A DNA stretch of 64,000 nucleotides. Origin: an uncultured Clostridia bacterium. Lineage in GTDB: Bacteria; Bacillota; Clostridia; Oscillospirales; Acutalibacteraceae. Position 1 is the first letter of the stretch. Each line of letters starts with the position of its first letter. Both the position numbers and the translations under genes were made by a program. The notes under the pieces are model-generated. The model was not told the DNA's origin. It did not search any database and worked only from the letters and a program-made list of their open reading frames with translations. The stretch covers positions 1-64,000 of the forward strand of contig CAMHAV010000001.1 in assembly GCA_946182865.1 (NCBI GenBank), written 5' to 3'. Shown here piece after piece: positions 47,721-57,515 of this stretch.

Positions 47721-49439
47721 ATGAAACTTGACAAACTGGTCGGCGACCGATTCAAAGAAAGACCCGCCGAATGCTCCATCGACAGCCACGCGCTGATGGT
47801 GCGCGGCGGCTACATGAAATTCATGGCGAGCGGTATTTACTCGCAGTATATGCCGCTCAAGCGCATTCTCCGAAAGATCGAGAACATCATCCGTGAGGAA
47901 ATGGACGCGATCGACGGCCAGGAAGTGCTTTTCCCTGTCGTCATGCCCGGCAGTCTGTGGGAAGAATCGGGGCGCTACAACTCCATCGCCAGCGAGCTGC
48001 TTCGCTTCAAAGACAGAAACGGCACGCCCATGGTGCTCGGCATGACCCACGAGGAAGCCGCCGTTCATCTGGTGCGCGACTATGCCACCACCTACACCAA
48101 ATACCCTTTCATGATCTATCAGATTCAGACCAAGTTCCGCGATGAAGCGCGTCCCCGCGCCGGCATGATCCGCGTGCGCGAATTCACCATGAAAGACGCG
48201 TATTCTTTCCACACCTCGCAGGAAGACCTCGAACAGTACTATGACCGCTGCCACAAGGCCTACGAGCGTATCTTCGCCCGCGCCGGTATTCCCGAAACCA
48301 TCTCCGTCAAGTCCGACTCCGGCATGATGGGCGGCAGCGTGTCGCATGAATTCATGCTGCTCACCCCCGTGGGTGAGGATTCCATCGTGCTTTGCCGCGA
48401 CTGCGGTTACAGCGCCAACATGGAGGCCGCCGAGTGCATTACCGACAACACCCCCGACACGGAACTGAAAGAATGCGGGCTGGTTCACACCCCCGACGCG
48501 CACACCATCGACGATCTCTGCGCGTTCCTCGGCACCACCCCCGAAAAGACCTGCAAAGCCGTGGTGTATCAGCGCAATATGGATGACACCTACATCATCA
48601 TCTTCCTGCGCGGCGACCTCGACGTGAACGAAACCAAGGTCACCAACTTCCTCGGCTGCGACATTCATCCGGCGGTCATCACCGAAGAAAGCGGCATTGC
48701 GGCGGGCTTCATCGGCCCCAAGGGTCTGCCCGAAGGCGTGACCGTTCTCTACGACAACTCCCTGATCGGCATGACCAACTTCCCCTGCGGCGGCAACAAA
48801 ACCGATTACCACTATGTCAATTTCAACATGGCGCGTGACTTCGGCGAAGTGGAATACCGCGACTTTGCCAAGGCGTTCGTCGGCGGCACCTGCCCCTGCT
48901 GCGGCAAAAAGACGCTGGAAATCTCCCGCGGCATCGAGGTGGGCAACATCTTCCAGCTCGGCACCAAATACACCCAGTCCATGAATATGCAGTATGTAGA
49001 CAGCGAGGGCGAAATGCACTATCCCATCATGGGCTGCTACGGCATCGGCGTGGGTCGTCTGGCCGCATCGGTCTGCGAAGCCCATCATGACGATTACGGC
49101 CCCATCTGGCCGATCTCCATCGCGCCCTGGCAGGTCAATCTCTGCTGCGTGCGTTCCGACGACGAACAGTGCAGGGCCTTTGCCGACAGTCTCTATGACG
49201 AGCTGCAAAAGCGCGGCGTCGAGGTGATCTACGACGACCGCAACGTGCGCCCCGGCGTGATGTTCTCCGACAGCGATCTGCTCGGCATTCCGGTGAGAGC
49301 CGTCGTCAGCCCGCGCAATATGAAAGACAGCGTCGTGGAACTCTCCACCCGCGACAAATCGGTGCAGAAGAAAGTTCCCACCGATAGCGCCGCGGACGAA
49401 ATCCAGGCGCTGGTCAAGGAATTGCTCGCCGCCTATTAA
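47721..49439 (+). CDS. proS: Prolyl-tRNA synthetase
   Basis: MKLDKLVGDRFKERPAECSIDSHALMVRGGYMKFMASGIYSQYMPLKRILRKIENI. ORF track start at 47445 lies inside the T-box; AGGAGG then ATG at 47721. Confidence 0.96.
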   Translation: MKLDKLVGDRFKERPAECSIDSHALMVRGGYMKFMASGIYSQYMPLKRILRKIENIIREEMDAIDGQEVLFPVVMPGSLWEESGRYNSIASELLRFKDRNGTPMVLGMTHEEAAVHLVRDYATTYTKYPFMIYQIQTKFRDEARPRAGMIRVREFTMKDAYSFHTSQEDLEQYYDRCHKAYERIFARAGIPETISVKSDSGMMGGSVSHEFMLLTPVGEDSIVLCRDCGYSANMEAAECITDNTPDTELKECGLVHTPDAHTIDDLCAFLGTTPEKTCKAVVYQRNMDDTYIIIFLRGDLDVNETKVTNFLGCDIHPAVITEESGIAAGFIGPKGLPEGVTVLYDNSLIGMTNFPCGGNKTDYHYVNFNMARDFGEVEYRDFAKAFVGGTCPCCGKKTLEISRGIEVGNIFQLGTKYTQSMNMQYVDSEGEMHYPIMGCYGIGVGRLAASVCEAHHDDYGPIWPISIAPWQVNLCCVRSDDEQCRAFADSLYDELQKRGVEVIYDDRNVRPGVMFSDSDLLGIPVRAVVSPRNMKDSVVELSTRDKSVQKKVPTDSAADEIQALVKELLAAY

Positions 49440-49544
49440 TGCTTTTCTTCCCACTTGGTTCTCTATCCGGCAAATCTCTTTAAGCAAAAACCGCGTATCT
49501 ATCTCCCGCATCCCAATCATATTTTTTTATTTTGATAAATCGGA

Positions 49545-50651
49545 GTGATTATTATGAAACGTCGTTTGTTCCGCTTATGCAGTGTGCTGCTTTGCCTTGC
49601 CATGCTCTTCTGTGCGGTCGCCTGTGATGATGACGACTCAGGCAGCGGCACCCCCCGTACCCCCAAAAACACCATCAAGGTCAACGGAGAAACCGTCCGG
49701 ATCGTCCCGAGTGAAACCAGCGCCATCACCTACGACGACTACAACAACGGACTGGTCAGCCTCAAAATTCCTTCCGGCTGGGCGGTTCAGATTGCGCCGG
49801 TTGATTATATCCATTATACTTTCAAGGTATACAATCCCAACAACACCGATTACATGTTCTTCTTCGGCTTAAAGCAGGAGGGCTTTTTGAAGAGCGAAAA
49901 GGCGCGCAAAACCTTTGCCAGCTATTATCCGGACGCGGCCTTTTCCAAGCTGACCCCCATTGACCCGCAGACGACCGAAGCCTTTTACAAGGTCTGGAAC
50001 AAAAACGTCAAGTTTTCCAACCAAAACGAGCTGAAACAGGAATACTTCCCCTATCTGAATGATTTCAAGGTCATTGACAATCTGGGACAGGTGAACTTGG
50101 GCGGCGATCTGCTTCGAGCCACCTTTACAAATGGCGACAAACTCATGCAGGGGTTGTTTACCTCCACTGTCATGTCCTCCGGCACCTATAATATCAGCAC
50201 CAATATGTTTGATCTGACCAGTCCGCAGGTGGATGTCGCGCCGCTGAATGTCTACAACATTCTCTTTATGACAGCGCCCGACGAGGATTTCAACAACTGG
50301 CAGGGCATCATGGACTACTGTTTCAGCACCATCGCGTTCAGTCAGGCGTTTCTCGACGGCTTCAACGGCGAAGAAAAGGTGCTGACCTCCACCATCCGCG
50401 CCAATCAGCAGATTTATGACCAGACGTCCGATATGATTATGGATTCATGGGAAAAGAGAAGCAATTCCTATGACATCATCAGCCAGAAGCAGAGTGACGC
50501 CACCCTGGGCTATGAAAGAGTGTATGACACCGAAACAGGCGACGTCTACAGAGCTTACAACGGCTTTGCCGATGATTATTCGGGCGACAGGTACCAGAGC
50601 ATCACGGACGATATGTACACCAAAGCCGTCAGCGGCTACATTCAGAAATAA
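49545..50651 (+). CDS. Putative lipoprotein
   Basis: LLCLAMLFCAVACDDDD lipobox. Confidence 0.7.
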   Translation: MIIMKRRLFRLCSVLLCLAMLFCAVACDDDDSGSGTPRTPKNTIKVNGETVRIVPSETSAITYDDYNNGLVSLKIPSGWAVQIAPVDYIHYTFKVYNPNNTDYMFFFGLKQEGFLKSEKARKTFASYYPDAAFSKLTPIDPQTTEAFYKVWNKNVKFSNQNELKQEYFPYLNDFKVIDNLGQVNLGGDLLRATFTNGDKLMQGLFTSTVMSSGTYNISTNMFDLTSPQVDVAPLNVYNILFMTAPDEDFNNWQGIMDYCFSTIAFSQAFLDGFNGEEKVLTSTIRANQQIYDQTSDMIMDSWEKRSNSYDIISQKQSDATLGYERVYDTETGDVYRAYNGFADDYSGDRYQSITDDMYTKAVSGYIQK

Positions 50652-50676
50652 ACCGCCGCGATAAAACACCAAAAAA

Positions 50677-50722
50677 ACAGCCCCGAAGGGAACGGACGAA
50701 AATCCGCTCCTTTCGGGGCTGT
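50677..50722. terminator. Intrinsic terminator
   Basis: AACAGCCCCGAAaGG...CCtTTCGGGGCTGTT. Confidence 0.8.
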
Positions 50723-50725
50723 TGT

Positions 50726-51673
50726 CTACATATGGGATTCCGGGAAAAGCAGATCTATCTCGTCCGATTTGAGAGAATAGTCGGTAAACGTCTTTCCCTC
50801 TCGGATCAGCGTCACTTTCATGCCGCCCATTTTGTCCGGCTGTTCTTTCGACATGAAGAAATACGCGCAGACGCGCGGTTTGGTATTGGCGACATAATAG
50901 CCTTCCACTTTATCCGAGCTCACACGAACCCATGAATCCCCCACGGTGGAGGGATTGATGCTGCTGTATTCCTCCGCAAACGCGCGAATTTTCGCGTCTG
51001 TCCCCGGTTTGGCTAGAAGCTCGTCCGACAGCACGGCGCGCAGCCTTTCCCCGTCCCGCCAGATCATGGTGTTGGCAATCCCCGCCGCCGCTATCTCGGC
51101 GGCTTCGCGTTCGGGATAGGTGATGCCCGCAAAGATCGAGCCGCCGCCTGCACCCCTTTTGTCTTCTTCGCATTCCTCCAAAAACAGGCTGTAGATGCCG
51201 ACCGAGCGGGGGTTCTTCTCCTGCACCGTCCAGACGGTATAGCAGATGCGGTAAAAGCTCTCGGTGGTCTGAATGACATAAACCGAATCCACGCAGACCG
51301 TGTTTTTTTCGCCGTAACTTTTGGTGGAGGAATAATTCTGGTACACCGTTTTGACATAGGAGCCACGGTAAAGACCGAAGATGTATTCAATGCCCCTGTC
51401 CATATCATCCGCCAGTTCCAGAGCGGTCTCGGAAAACACGCTCTTGAACTGCGCCGCGTCTTTCTTATCCAGCGCCTCGATGAGAATGTCAATTCGCTCC
51501 GGCTGCTTCACGTCGGAATCGGAGATTGTCTTTCGGTTGTCCAGCATTCCTTTCCCCTTTGCCTGCCAATCCGAGGGGGAAATGAAATTGTCCAGCGCCG
51601 AACAGCCCGCCATGGCCAGCAGCATCACGCCAGCCAGCAGCAACCCCAGCGATTGGATGAATGGTTTTCTCAT
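50726..51673 (-). CDS. DUF5104-like lipoprotein
   Basis: LLAGVMLLAMAGCSALD; DRIDxLIEALDKKDAAQFKSVFSETAL-type region. Confidence 0.7.
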   Translation of the reverse strand: MRKPFIQSLGLLLAGVMLLAMAGCSALDNFISPSDWQAKGKGMLDNRKTISDSDVKQPERIDILIEALDKKDAAQFKSVFSETALELADDMDRGIEYIFGLYRGSYVKTVYQNYSSTKSYGEKNTVCVDSVYVIQTTESFYRICYTVWTVQEKNPRSVGIYSLFLEECEEDKRGAGGGSIFAGITYPEREAAEIAAAGIANTMIWRDGERLRAVLSDELLAKPGTDAKIRAFAEEYSSINPSTVGDSWVRVSSDKVEGYYVANTKPRVCAYFFMSKEQPDKMGGMKVTLIREGKTFTDYSLKSDEIDLLFPESHM

Positions 51674-51740
51674 ATCGTTTCATTCCTTTCCTGATGATAC
51701 TGTCATTGTAACAGATTGGTCAGGAAAGAATGTGACTATT

Positions 51741-52235
51741 TTATGAACGCACCTCTTTTTCAGCGAGAACCGCTTCTGTAAAGGCGCTCCATTTCTGGTC
51801 GTTCTCCGCGGAGAGGGGATTGCTTTCGTCGGTCAGCGATACGGTTTCTCTCAGATGAGGGAGCCACTGCCGCAATTGCCGCACGCAGCCGCTGTTGTCC
51901 CCGCTGCCGCTGTAAGTAAAGACCGCCGTCACCTTGTCGCAAAGCTCCTTCCTTTTCAGCAGCGTCCTGATCGGCGCGGCACACTTGCCCGCCCAAACGG
52001 GCAGTCCTAAAATGATTTCGTCAAAATCCTCCGCCGCCGGCGGTTCATTCGCCAGCTTAGGACAAATCCCGAACGAGGACAGCATGCCGCCATACATGAT
52101 CTGCGAAAAGCGGGAGGTCGGCATAGGCTTGACCGTGCGAATCTCGCAGAGGGTAGCTGCGGTCTGCGCCGCCAGCTGCTCCGCGGCAGCACGCGTGTGC
52201 CCGGTGAGAGAATAGTAAAGAATCAGTCGTTTCAT
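51741..52235 (-). CDS. Flavodoxin family protein
   Basis: LILYYSLTGHTRAAAEQLA; DEIILGLPVWAGKCAAPI; VFTYSGSGDN. Confidence 0.87.
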   Translation of the reverse strand: MKRLILYYSLTGHTRAAAEQLAAQTAATLCEIRTVKPMPTSRFSQIMYGGMLSSFGICPKLANEPPAAEDFDEIILGLPVWAGKCAAPIRTLLKRKELCDKVTAVFTYSGSGDNSGCVRQLRQWLPHLRETVSLTDESNPLSAENDQKWSAFTEAVLAEKEVRS

Positions 52236-53065
52236 AGTTGCCCGTCTCCTTTGTCAATTGGTTGATAAGAAAAATGCTTGTCCCGCAGCATCAGCACGCC
52301 GAAAATCACGTAGACCGAATGCACGGCGCAAAGCAGCGCCATATTCCCGACGGAAGCATCGCTCCGCCCCGCCGACGAAACAAACAAAGCCCAGAATCCG
52401 GTGAGAAAATCCTCGGCAAAGTGAATGCACACGCACACCCAGAGATTTTCCGTGCGCAGATACACCGCGCAAAGATAAAAGCCCGCCAGGAAGGTAAACA
52501 CCACCTGTCCCACGGTAAACACCGGGGCATACGGTTTTTCAATGAGATTGAGCAGGTGACGCAGCCCGAACAGCACGGAACAAGCCGTCACCGACCACCA
52601 GAGAAATCCGCGTCTGTCCCGCCACGCGTAAAGCAGCCGGCTGAGTATCAGTCCGCGAAACAAAAATTCCTCGCTCAGCGCAATGGCAAGACTGTAGAGC
52701 GTGAACCCTGTCACCGTGCCAACTGACGGCAGGGTCACTGGCGTTTGATAGCTGAAAAGAAACGCCATCGCCGCACAGATCACCCCCAGCAAGCCGAAAC
52801 CGAACAGCCCCCGGACAAATCCCTTGCCGCCGACCGTAAACGGTAGTCTCCCATACACGGCAAGGCAGATTCCGATAACCGCCAGCAAACTCAGTGTATA
52901 TTTGACAGTGCCGCCCCAAACCGTCGGCATTCGTTCTACCCACGGCGTTATGATGCCCCATGTTACGGGCATGACAAGACCAAAGACCGCCAAGGAAAAC
53001 AGCAGCGGATGTTTTTCACTGCATTTTCTGATGGTTTCTGTCATTTCGCCGTCACATCCTTCCAC
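52232..53065 (-). CDS. CPBP family intramembrane metalloprotease
   Basis: ALSEEFLFRGLILSRLLYAW; FGLRHLLN; VCIHFAEDF. Confidence 0.88.
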   Translation of the reverse strand: MEGCDGEMTETIRKCSEKHPLLFSLAVFGLVMPVTWGIITPWVERMPTVWGGTVKYTLSLLAVIGICLAVYGRLPFTVGGKGFVRGLFGFGLLGVICAAMAFLFSYQTPVTLPSVGTVTGFTLYSLAIALSEEFLFRGLILSRLLYAWRDRRGFLWWSVTACSVLFGLRHLLNLIEKPYAPVFTVGQVVFTFLAGFYLCAVYLRTENLWVCVCIHFAEDFLTGFWALFVSSAGRSDASVGNMALLCAVHSVYVIFGVLMLRDKHFSYQPIDKGDGQL

Positions 53066-53589
53066 TCGGCATTCTCATCCGCCCATTCGAGCCATGCGCG
53101 ATAGGTCTTGATGCCAAAGGTCACAGTGGCCAGATAATAGCGGTGGGCAGGGTCGTCGTGCAGGCAGGAGCGCAGCACTTTTTCATACACCAGCAGTTCC
53201 TCCAGTCCGCTTTGTATTTTGGCGCGGAATGCCCGGATATGCAGCGCCGCCTGTTCCTCGCCGCCCTCTTTGCCAAAGAACAGCTTGAGCAGCGTCTCAC
53301 TGCGCAGCTCGTCCCGTTCGGCAGGCTGCATGAGCCACCGGGACAGAACCGCCCGTCCCTCGTCGGTGATGGTGTAGAGAATCTTGCTCCGTCCGCCGTC
53401 GGTAATCTCGCGACTGACGGCATATCCGCATCTGACCAGTTCGCTCAGGGTAGGATAAATGCTGCCGTAGCTCGCGCTCCAGAAAAATTGCAGCACCGTG
53501 TCAATGCGTTTTTTGATTTCATACCCCGTCGCCTCGCCGTCGCTGAGAAATCCGAGAATCACGCAGTCCATCTTCTTCTCCGTTGCCAT
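53041..53589 (-). CDS. PadR-family transcriptional regulator
   Basis: DCVILGFLSDGEATGYEIKKRIDTVLQFFWSASYGSIYPTLSELVRCGYA. Confidence 0.93.
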   Translation of the reverse strand: MATEKKMDCVILGFLSDGEATGYEIKKRIDTVLQFFWSASYGSIYPTLSELVRCGYAVSREITDGGRSKILYTITDEGRAVLSRWLMQPAERDELRSETLLKLFFGKEGGEEQAALHIRAFRAKIQSGLEELLVYEKVLRSCLHDDPAHRYYLATVTFGIKTYRAWLEWADENAEWKDVTAK

Positions 53590-53609
53590 TTTTGATTTCC
53601 TCCGTCTTT

Positions 53610-53650
53610 ATCTATCAGTCTGATATATATTATATATCAGACTGATAGAT
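53610..53650. promoter_or_regulatory. PadR-gene promoter inside a perfect 20-bp inverted repeat
   Basis: ATCTATCAGTCTGATATATA-t-TATATATCAGACTGATAGAT; on minus, TTGACA-17-TATAAT runs through it. Confidence 0.9.
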
Positions 53651-53677
53651 TTGTCAAGCGTCTTTTCAAAGAAAAAG

Positions 53678-53712
53678 CCGTTCCGGAAAAGCAACGCGCC
53701 TTTCCGGAACGG
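53678..53712 (-). terminator. Intrinsic terminator downstream of spoVM
   Basis: CCGTTCCGGAAA...TTTCCGGAACGG followed by CTTTTTC on minus. Confidence 0.75.
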
Positions 53713-53754
53713 TCTTCTGTTTTTCTTGCGGTAAACGGCGGCAATGGCACGCCG

Positions 53755-53835
53755 TCAGGCCTCTTTCTTGATGCCAAACATCAGTCTGAGAATACCTCCG
53801 AGCATTTTGGGACTTCTGACGACGACGATCTTCAT
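53755..53835 (-). CDS. spoVM: Stage V sporulation protein SpoVM, 26 aa
   Basis: Not in ORF track. MKIVVVRSPKMLGGILRLMFGIKKEA* with GGAGG RBS. Same length and PKxLGGIxRxMxG pattern as B. subtilis SpoVM; downstream of thiN as in the conserved cluster. Confidence 0.88.
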   Translation of the reverse strand: MKIVVVRSPKMLGGILRLMFGIKKEA

Positions 53836-53937
53836 AAGTATTACCTCCGTATGTGATGGATTCAGCGTCTTTATCGCTGTCACTATCATCATACGCCGCC
53901 GCCGCGAATGTGTGACAAATTTTTCTCCGCCGCGTCG

Positions 53938-54561
53938 TTACCCCATCCGGCACTCCACCACCAGCGCCATGCCCTCATGAATTGTCATGGCAAACGCCGC
54001 CCGGTCGGTCACGCGGTTGCTGACCCCCATCGGGAAATACGAATGCAGCCGCAGCCGCTCCGCCGGGTACTGCACACCGCTCATGCTCACAACCACCGAC
54101 CCGCCGCCATAGGGAAACACCGAAAAATACCCCTCGCCGAGCAGCGGCACCACCTGCTGCCCCGCGCCGAACACGCGGACTGTGGTGTTTTCATCCGCCA
54201 GGAGGCCGCTCGCGCCGTGGGTTCTGAGATATTCCAGTGCGGCGATGTTGGCCATCGTATGATCGAGCCGTCCTCCCAGACCGCCCAATATCACAAAATA
54301 ATCCATCCCTTTGAGCAGTCCGTGCTTGACCGCCAGCATGGCGTCGGTGTCGTCTTTTTCGCAAGGGTACACCTCTGTGGCATTGTCGGGAATATATCCG
54401 AGGGAATCAAAATCACCGATCAGCTCGTCACACGTCACGCCCAGCGGCGCCAGGTGCCTCAGGCCGCTGTCAGCGGCAATGATGTAGTCTCCCTCGTCGA
54501 TGTACTGTTTCATTTTATCATAGTCGGAAATGTCTCCGCCTGCGATAATCACACACTTCAT
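53938..54561 (-). CDS. thiN: Thiamine diphosphokinase
   Basis: IIAADSGLRHLAPLGVTCDELIGDFDSLG; ILGGLGGRLDHTMANIAAL. Confidence 0.93.
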   Translation of the reverse strand: MKCVIIAGGDISDYDKMKQYIDEGDYIIAADSGLRHLAPLGVTCDELIGDFDSLGYIPDNATEVYPCEKDDTDAMLAVKHGLLKGMDYFVILGGLGGRLDHTMANIAALEYLRTHGASGLLADENTTVRVFGAGQQVVPLLGEGYFSVFPYGGGSVVVSMSGVQYPAERLRLHSYFPMGVSNRVTDRAAFAMTIHEGMALVVECRMG

Positions 54562-54603
54562 GGTTACTGTTTCATTCCTTGCAGGAATGGCGGAAACCCG
54601 CCG

Positions 54604-55548
54604 TTATCGGGCCGGCTTTTTCTTTTCCCATTCCTTGATATCCTTGACTTCATTGTAAAGCGCCACATAGCTGTCGTGCCGCGACGGCGCAATATTTCCC
54701 TGCCGCACGGCCTCCAAGACAGCGCAGCCCTTTTCACAGGTGTGGGAGCAGCCCGTAAAACGGCACTGTCCCTCATATTCCGCAAATTCGCGGAACGTGT
54801 CGGGCAAATCCTCCTTGTAGACCACCTCGGCAAATTCGCCGTCAAACGACGAAAATCCCGGCGTGTCCGCAATCTTGCCGCCGAAATCCAGCGGGAACAG
54901 CTCTGTCTCACGGGTGGTATGCCTGCCGCGTCCCAGCTTTTTGCTGGTTTCCCCCGTCTCGCGGTGAAGCGAGGAACAGAGCGCGTTGAGCAGCGTGGAT
55001 TTCCCCACGCCCGTATTGCCCGCGAACGCGCTGATTTTATCTTTCATCACGGCGCGGATCTCATCGAGGAATGCCCTGTCGCCGCCGTAATCCGCCGCTA
55101 TCACGGTGAATCCTGCTTTGCGGTAGAGTTCCCCGAAGCCGTCTTCCTCCGCCTTGTCCAGCTTGGTCAGTACGATGACGGGTTCGATCCCCTTGTACTC
55201 CGCGAGAGAAATCAGGCGATCTACCGTCAGGGGATTGGGGGACGGGTCGCACATCGAAACCACGATGAACAGATTATCCAGATTGGCCAGCGGAGGACGC
55301 AGCAGAAAGTTGCGCCGCTCCAGCACCCGGTCGAGACTGGCGAGTCCGTCCGGATGTACCGTGATTTCGCAGCGGTCGCCCGCCAAAGGCGTCACCCGCT
55401 CCGAGCGACCGCCTTTGCCGCGCAGCACGCCGCGTCCGCGGCATTCCACCGTCACCCCGTCGGCTTCCACATAATAGAAGCCGCCGATTCCTTTGAGTAT
55501 TCTGCCCTGGAGCTGCTGTGACGTTTTCTCTTTCATCGGCTGTGTCAC
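54604..55548 (-). CDS. rsgA: Ribosome small subunit-dependent GTPase A
   Basis: Circularly permuted GTPase: LTKLDKAE, AGNTGVGKSTLLNAL, DTPGFSSF; C-terminal Cys/His zinc motif. Confidence 0.95.
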   Translation of the reverse strand: MTQPMKEKTSQQLQGRILKGIGGFYYVEADGVTVECRGRGVLRGKGGRSERVTPLAGDRCEITVHPDGLASLDRVLERRNFLLRPPLANLDNLFIVVSMCDPSPNPLTVDRLISLAEYKGIEPVIVLTKLDKAEEDGFGELYRKAGFTVIAADYGGDRAFLDEIRAVMKDKISAFAGNTGVGKSTLLNALCSSLHRETGETSKKLGRGRHTTRETELFPLDFGGKIADTPGFSSFDGEFAEVVYKEDLPDTFREFAEYEGQCRFTGCSHTCEKGCAVLEAVRQGNIAPSRHDSYVALYNEVKDIKEWEKKKPAR

Positions 55549-57503
55549 CCGACCGTATTGTCATCGGCGGCGTCGGTCAGCCATGAAATGTCATGTTCCT
55601 TGGTCACTTTGTATTTGCCGTTTTTGAAATTCACCGAGTAGTCCTTGAAATTCTTTCCGTTGAGGGTGACATTGACCACCTGTGTGCCGGAACCGGTCAG
55701 CTTGATGGAATAGCTGTTCTGCGAGGCAAGGGAAACTTTTGCCGCCTTGATGGAAACGCCGTCGAGGAATACCTCAATGGTCACATCCTGCGTGCTGTTT
55801 TCGGGAAGTTCAATTTCCATCGACACGGTGGATGCGGGCGCTTTGCCGTTGCTGATGGTGAATTTGACGACGGTATCCTTGGTCAGCTTGGTGCCGAGAG
55901 AGGGTTCCTGCGAAATAATGGTGCCTTCCGGCTTGTTGCTGTCAACGCTCGTCGCGTCCGCCACCGTAATGCCCATGGATGTGAGCTGGCTCTTGGCTGT
56001 CACATACGGCATATTCACAAAGTTGGACATCACCAGCTCTTCGCTCTTGGAACCGAGGCTGTAGTAAACCTCGATCACATCGCCCACCTGCACTTCCTCA
56101 CGCGGCTGGGGATTGGTATTGCAGACAATATCCACCGGAATCTGGTCATCATACACCGGCATTTCGATATAGGCAAGTCCCTGCTGCGTGAGAAGCTGGG
56201 TGTACTGCACAAAGGTCATATTCTGGTAATCCGGCACCATCAGGCGCTCGGGGCCCTGGCTGACATAGAGCACCACGCGGGAATTGGCATAAACTCTCTT
56301 GCCCGGCTTGGGAGTCTGCTCCATAATGACGCCCTGCGAGATCTCGCTGCTGAATTTCTCCACCGGCACGAATTCATAGCTGTATTTGTCGCTCTGAATC
56401 ACATCGTTATACACCTGACCGACAAAGTTCGGCAGCTCCGACTGCTCACTGTTGTTCTTTTTGAGAATGCCGCTCGCGTCAATAAAGATGACCACAAACA
56501 CAATCGCCACCAGTACAAACGCCGTCGCGATACCGGTCAGCACGGGAATGACGGGGCTTTTGTACTCCTCCTCGGCGGCCGCCTCTGTCTTTTTGACGGT
56601 TTCCACCGCTTTGCGGTAACGGCTGTTGTCCTCGACAACATACCGATAGTCAAATTTAATGCCGGGGTTGAGCTTGAAATTCTCGATATCTTCCAGCATC
56701 TCCGCCGCGCTCTGGTATCGTCTGGCGGGGTCTTTCTGCATGGCCTGCATGGTGATTTCTTCCAGACCCACCGGAATGTTGGGATTGATCTGCCTCGGCA
56801 TTTTGGGGTCGGCCTGTAACTGCATGACCGCCACGGACACCGCGCTGTTGGCTTCAAAGGGCAGCTTGCCCGTCAGCATTTCGTAAAGCATCACGCCCAC
56901 GGAATACAGGTCGGCGCGCGCGTCGGTGACGGCGCCTCTCGCCTGTTCGGGGGCAATGTAATGCACCGAGCCGATGGCCTTGTCGGTGATCGTGCTGGTC
57001 TGGCTGTTGGCAAGACGCGCAATGCCGAAATCGGTCACTTTAATGCGGCCGTTAGGCAGCAGCATGATATTCTGCGGTTTGATGTCGCGGTGAACGATGC
57101 CCTTGGAATGGGCATGCATGAGCGCGCGCAGAATCTGCGTCGTGAAATGCACCGCTTCCTTGACGCGGACGACGCGCTGCTGCTCGATGTAATCCTTGAG
57201 CGAAATGCCGTCAATGTATTCCATGACGATGTATTGCAGCGTGGGGCTGTTGCACACGTCGAAGATTTTGACAATGTTCGGGTGATTGAGCAGCGCAATG
57301 GCGCGGGACTCATTGCGGAACCGACGGCAGAATTCCTCGTTGTCCAGATATTCTTCCCGCAGAATCTTAACCGCCACAATCGCGCCGGTGTCAAAATCCT
57401 TTGCCTTATAGACCACGGCCATGCCGCCGTTGCCGACTTCTTCAAGAATTTCGTATCTTCCGTCCAGGACTTTTCCGATATATTTATCCATTCTTGTTTT
57501 CAC
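55545..57503 (-). CDS. prkC: PASTA-domain Ser/Thr protein kinase
   Basis: Kinase motifs GIVHRDIKPQNIMLLPNGRIKVTDFGIA, TM helix, PASTA repeats. Confidence 0.95.
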   Translation of the reverse strand: MKTRMDKYIGKVLDGRYEILEEVGNGGMAVVYKAKDFDTGAIVAVKILREEYLDNEEFCRRFRNESRAIALLNHPNIVKIFDVCNSPTLQYIVMEYIDGISLKDYIEQQRVVRVKEAVHFTTQILRALMHAHSKGIVHRDIKPQNIMLLPNGRIKVTDFGIARLANSQTSTITDKAIGSVHYIAPEQARGAVTDARADLYSVGVMLYEMLTGKLPFEANSAVSVAVMQLQADPKMPRQINPNIPVGLEEITMQAMQKDPARRYQSAAEMLEDIENFKLNPGIKFDYRYVVEDNSRYRKAVETVKKTEAAAEEEYKSPVIPVLTGIATAFVLVAIVFVVIFIDASGILKKNNSEQSELPNFVGQVYNDVIQSDKYSYEFVPVEKFSSEISQGVIMEQTPKPGKRVYANSRVVLYVSQGPERLMVPDYQNMTFVQYTQLLTQQGLAYIEMPVYDDQIPVDIVCNTNPQPREEVQVGDVIEVYYSLGSKSEELVMSNFVNMPYVTAKSQLTSMGITVADATSVDSNKPEGTIISQEPSLGTKLTKDTVVKFTISNGKAPASTVSMEIELPENSTQDVTIEVFLDGVSIKAAKVSLASQNSYSIKLTGSGTQVVNVTLNGKNFKDYSVNFKNGKYKVTKEHDISWLTDAADDNTVG

Positions 57504-57515
57504 TCCTTATCGCTT

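Noticed and set aside
47697-49520. 607-aa minus-strand ORF antisense to proS
   Set aside because: Antisense shadow of proS.
53666-53953. 95-aa minus-strand ORF overlapping spoVM in another frame
   Set aside because: No ribosome site or family pattern; runs through the terminator, whereas the spoVM frame is supported by homology and synteny.
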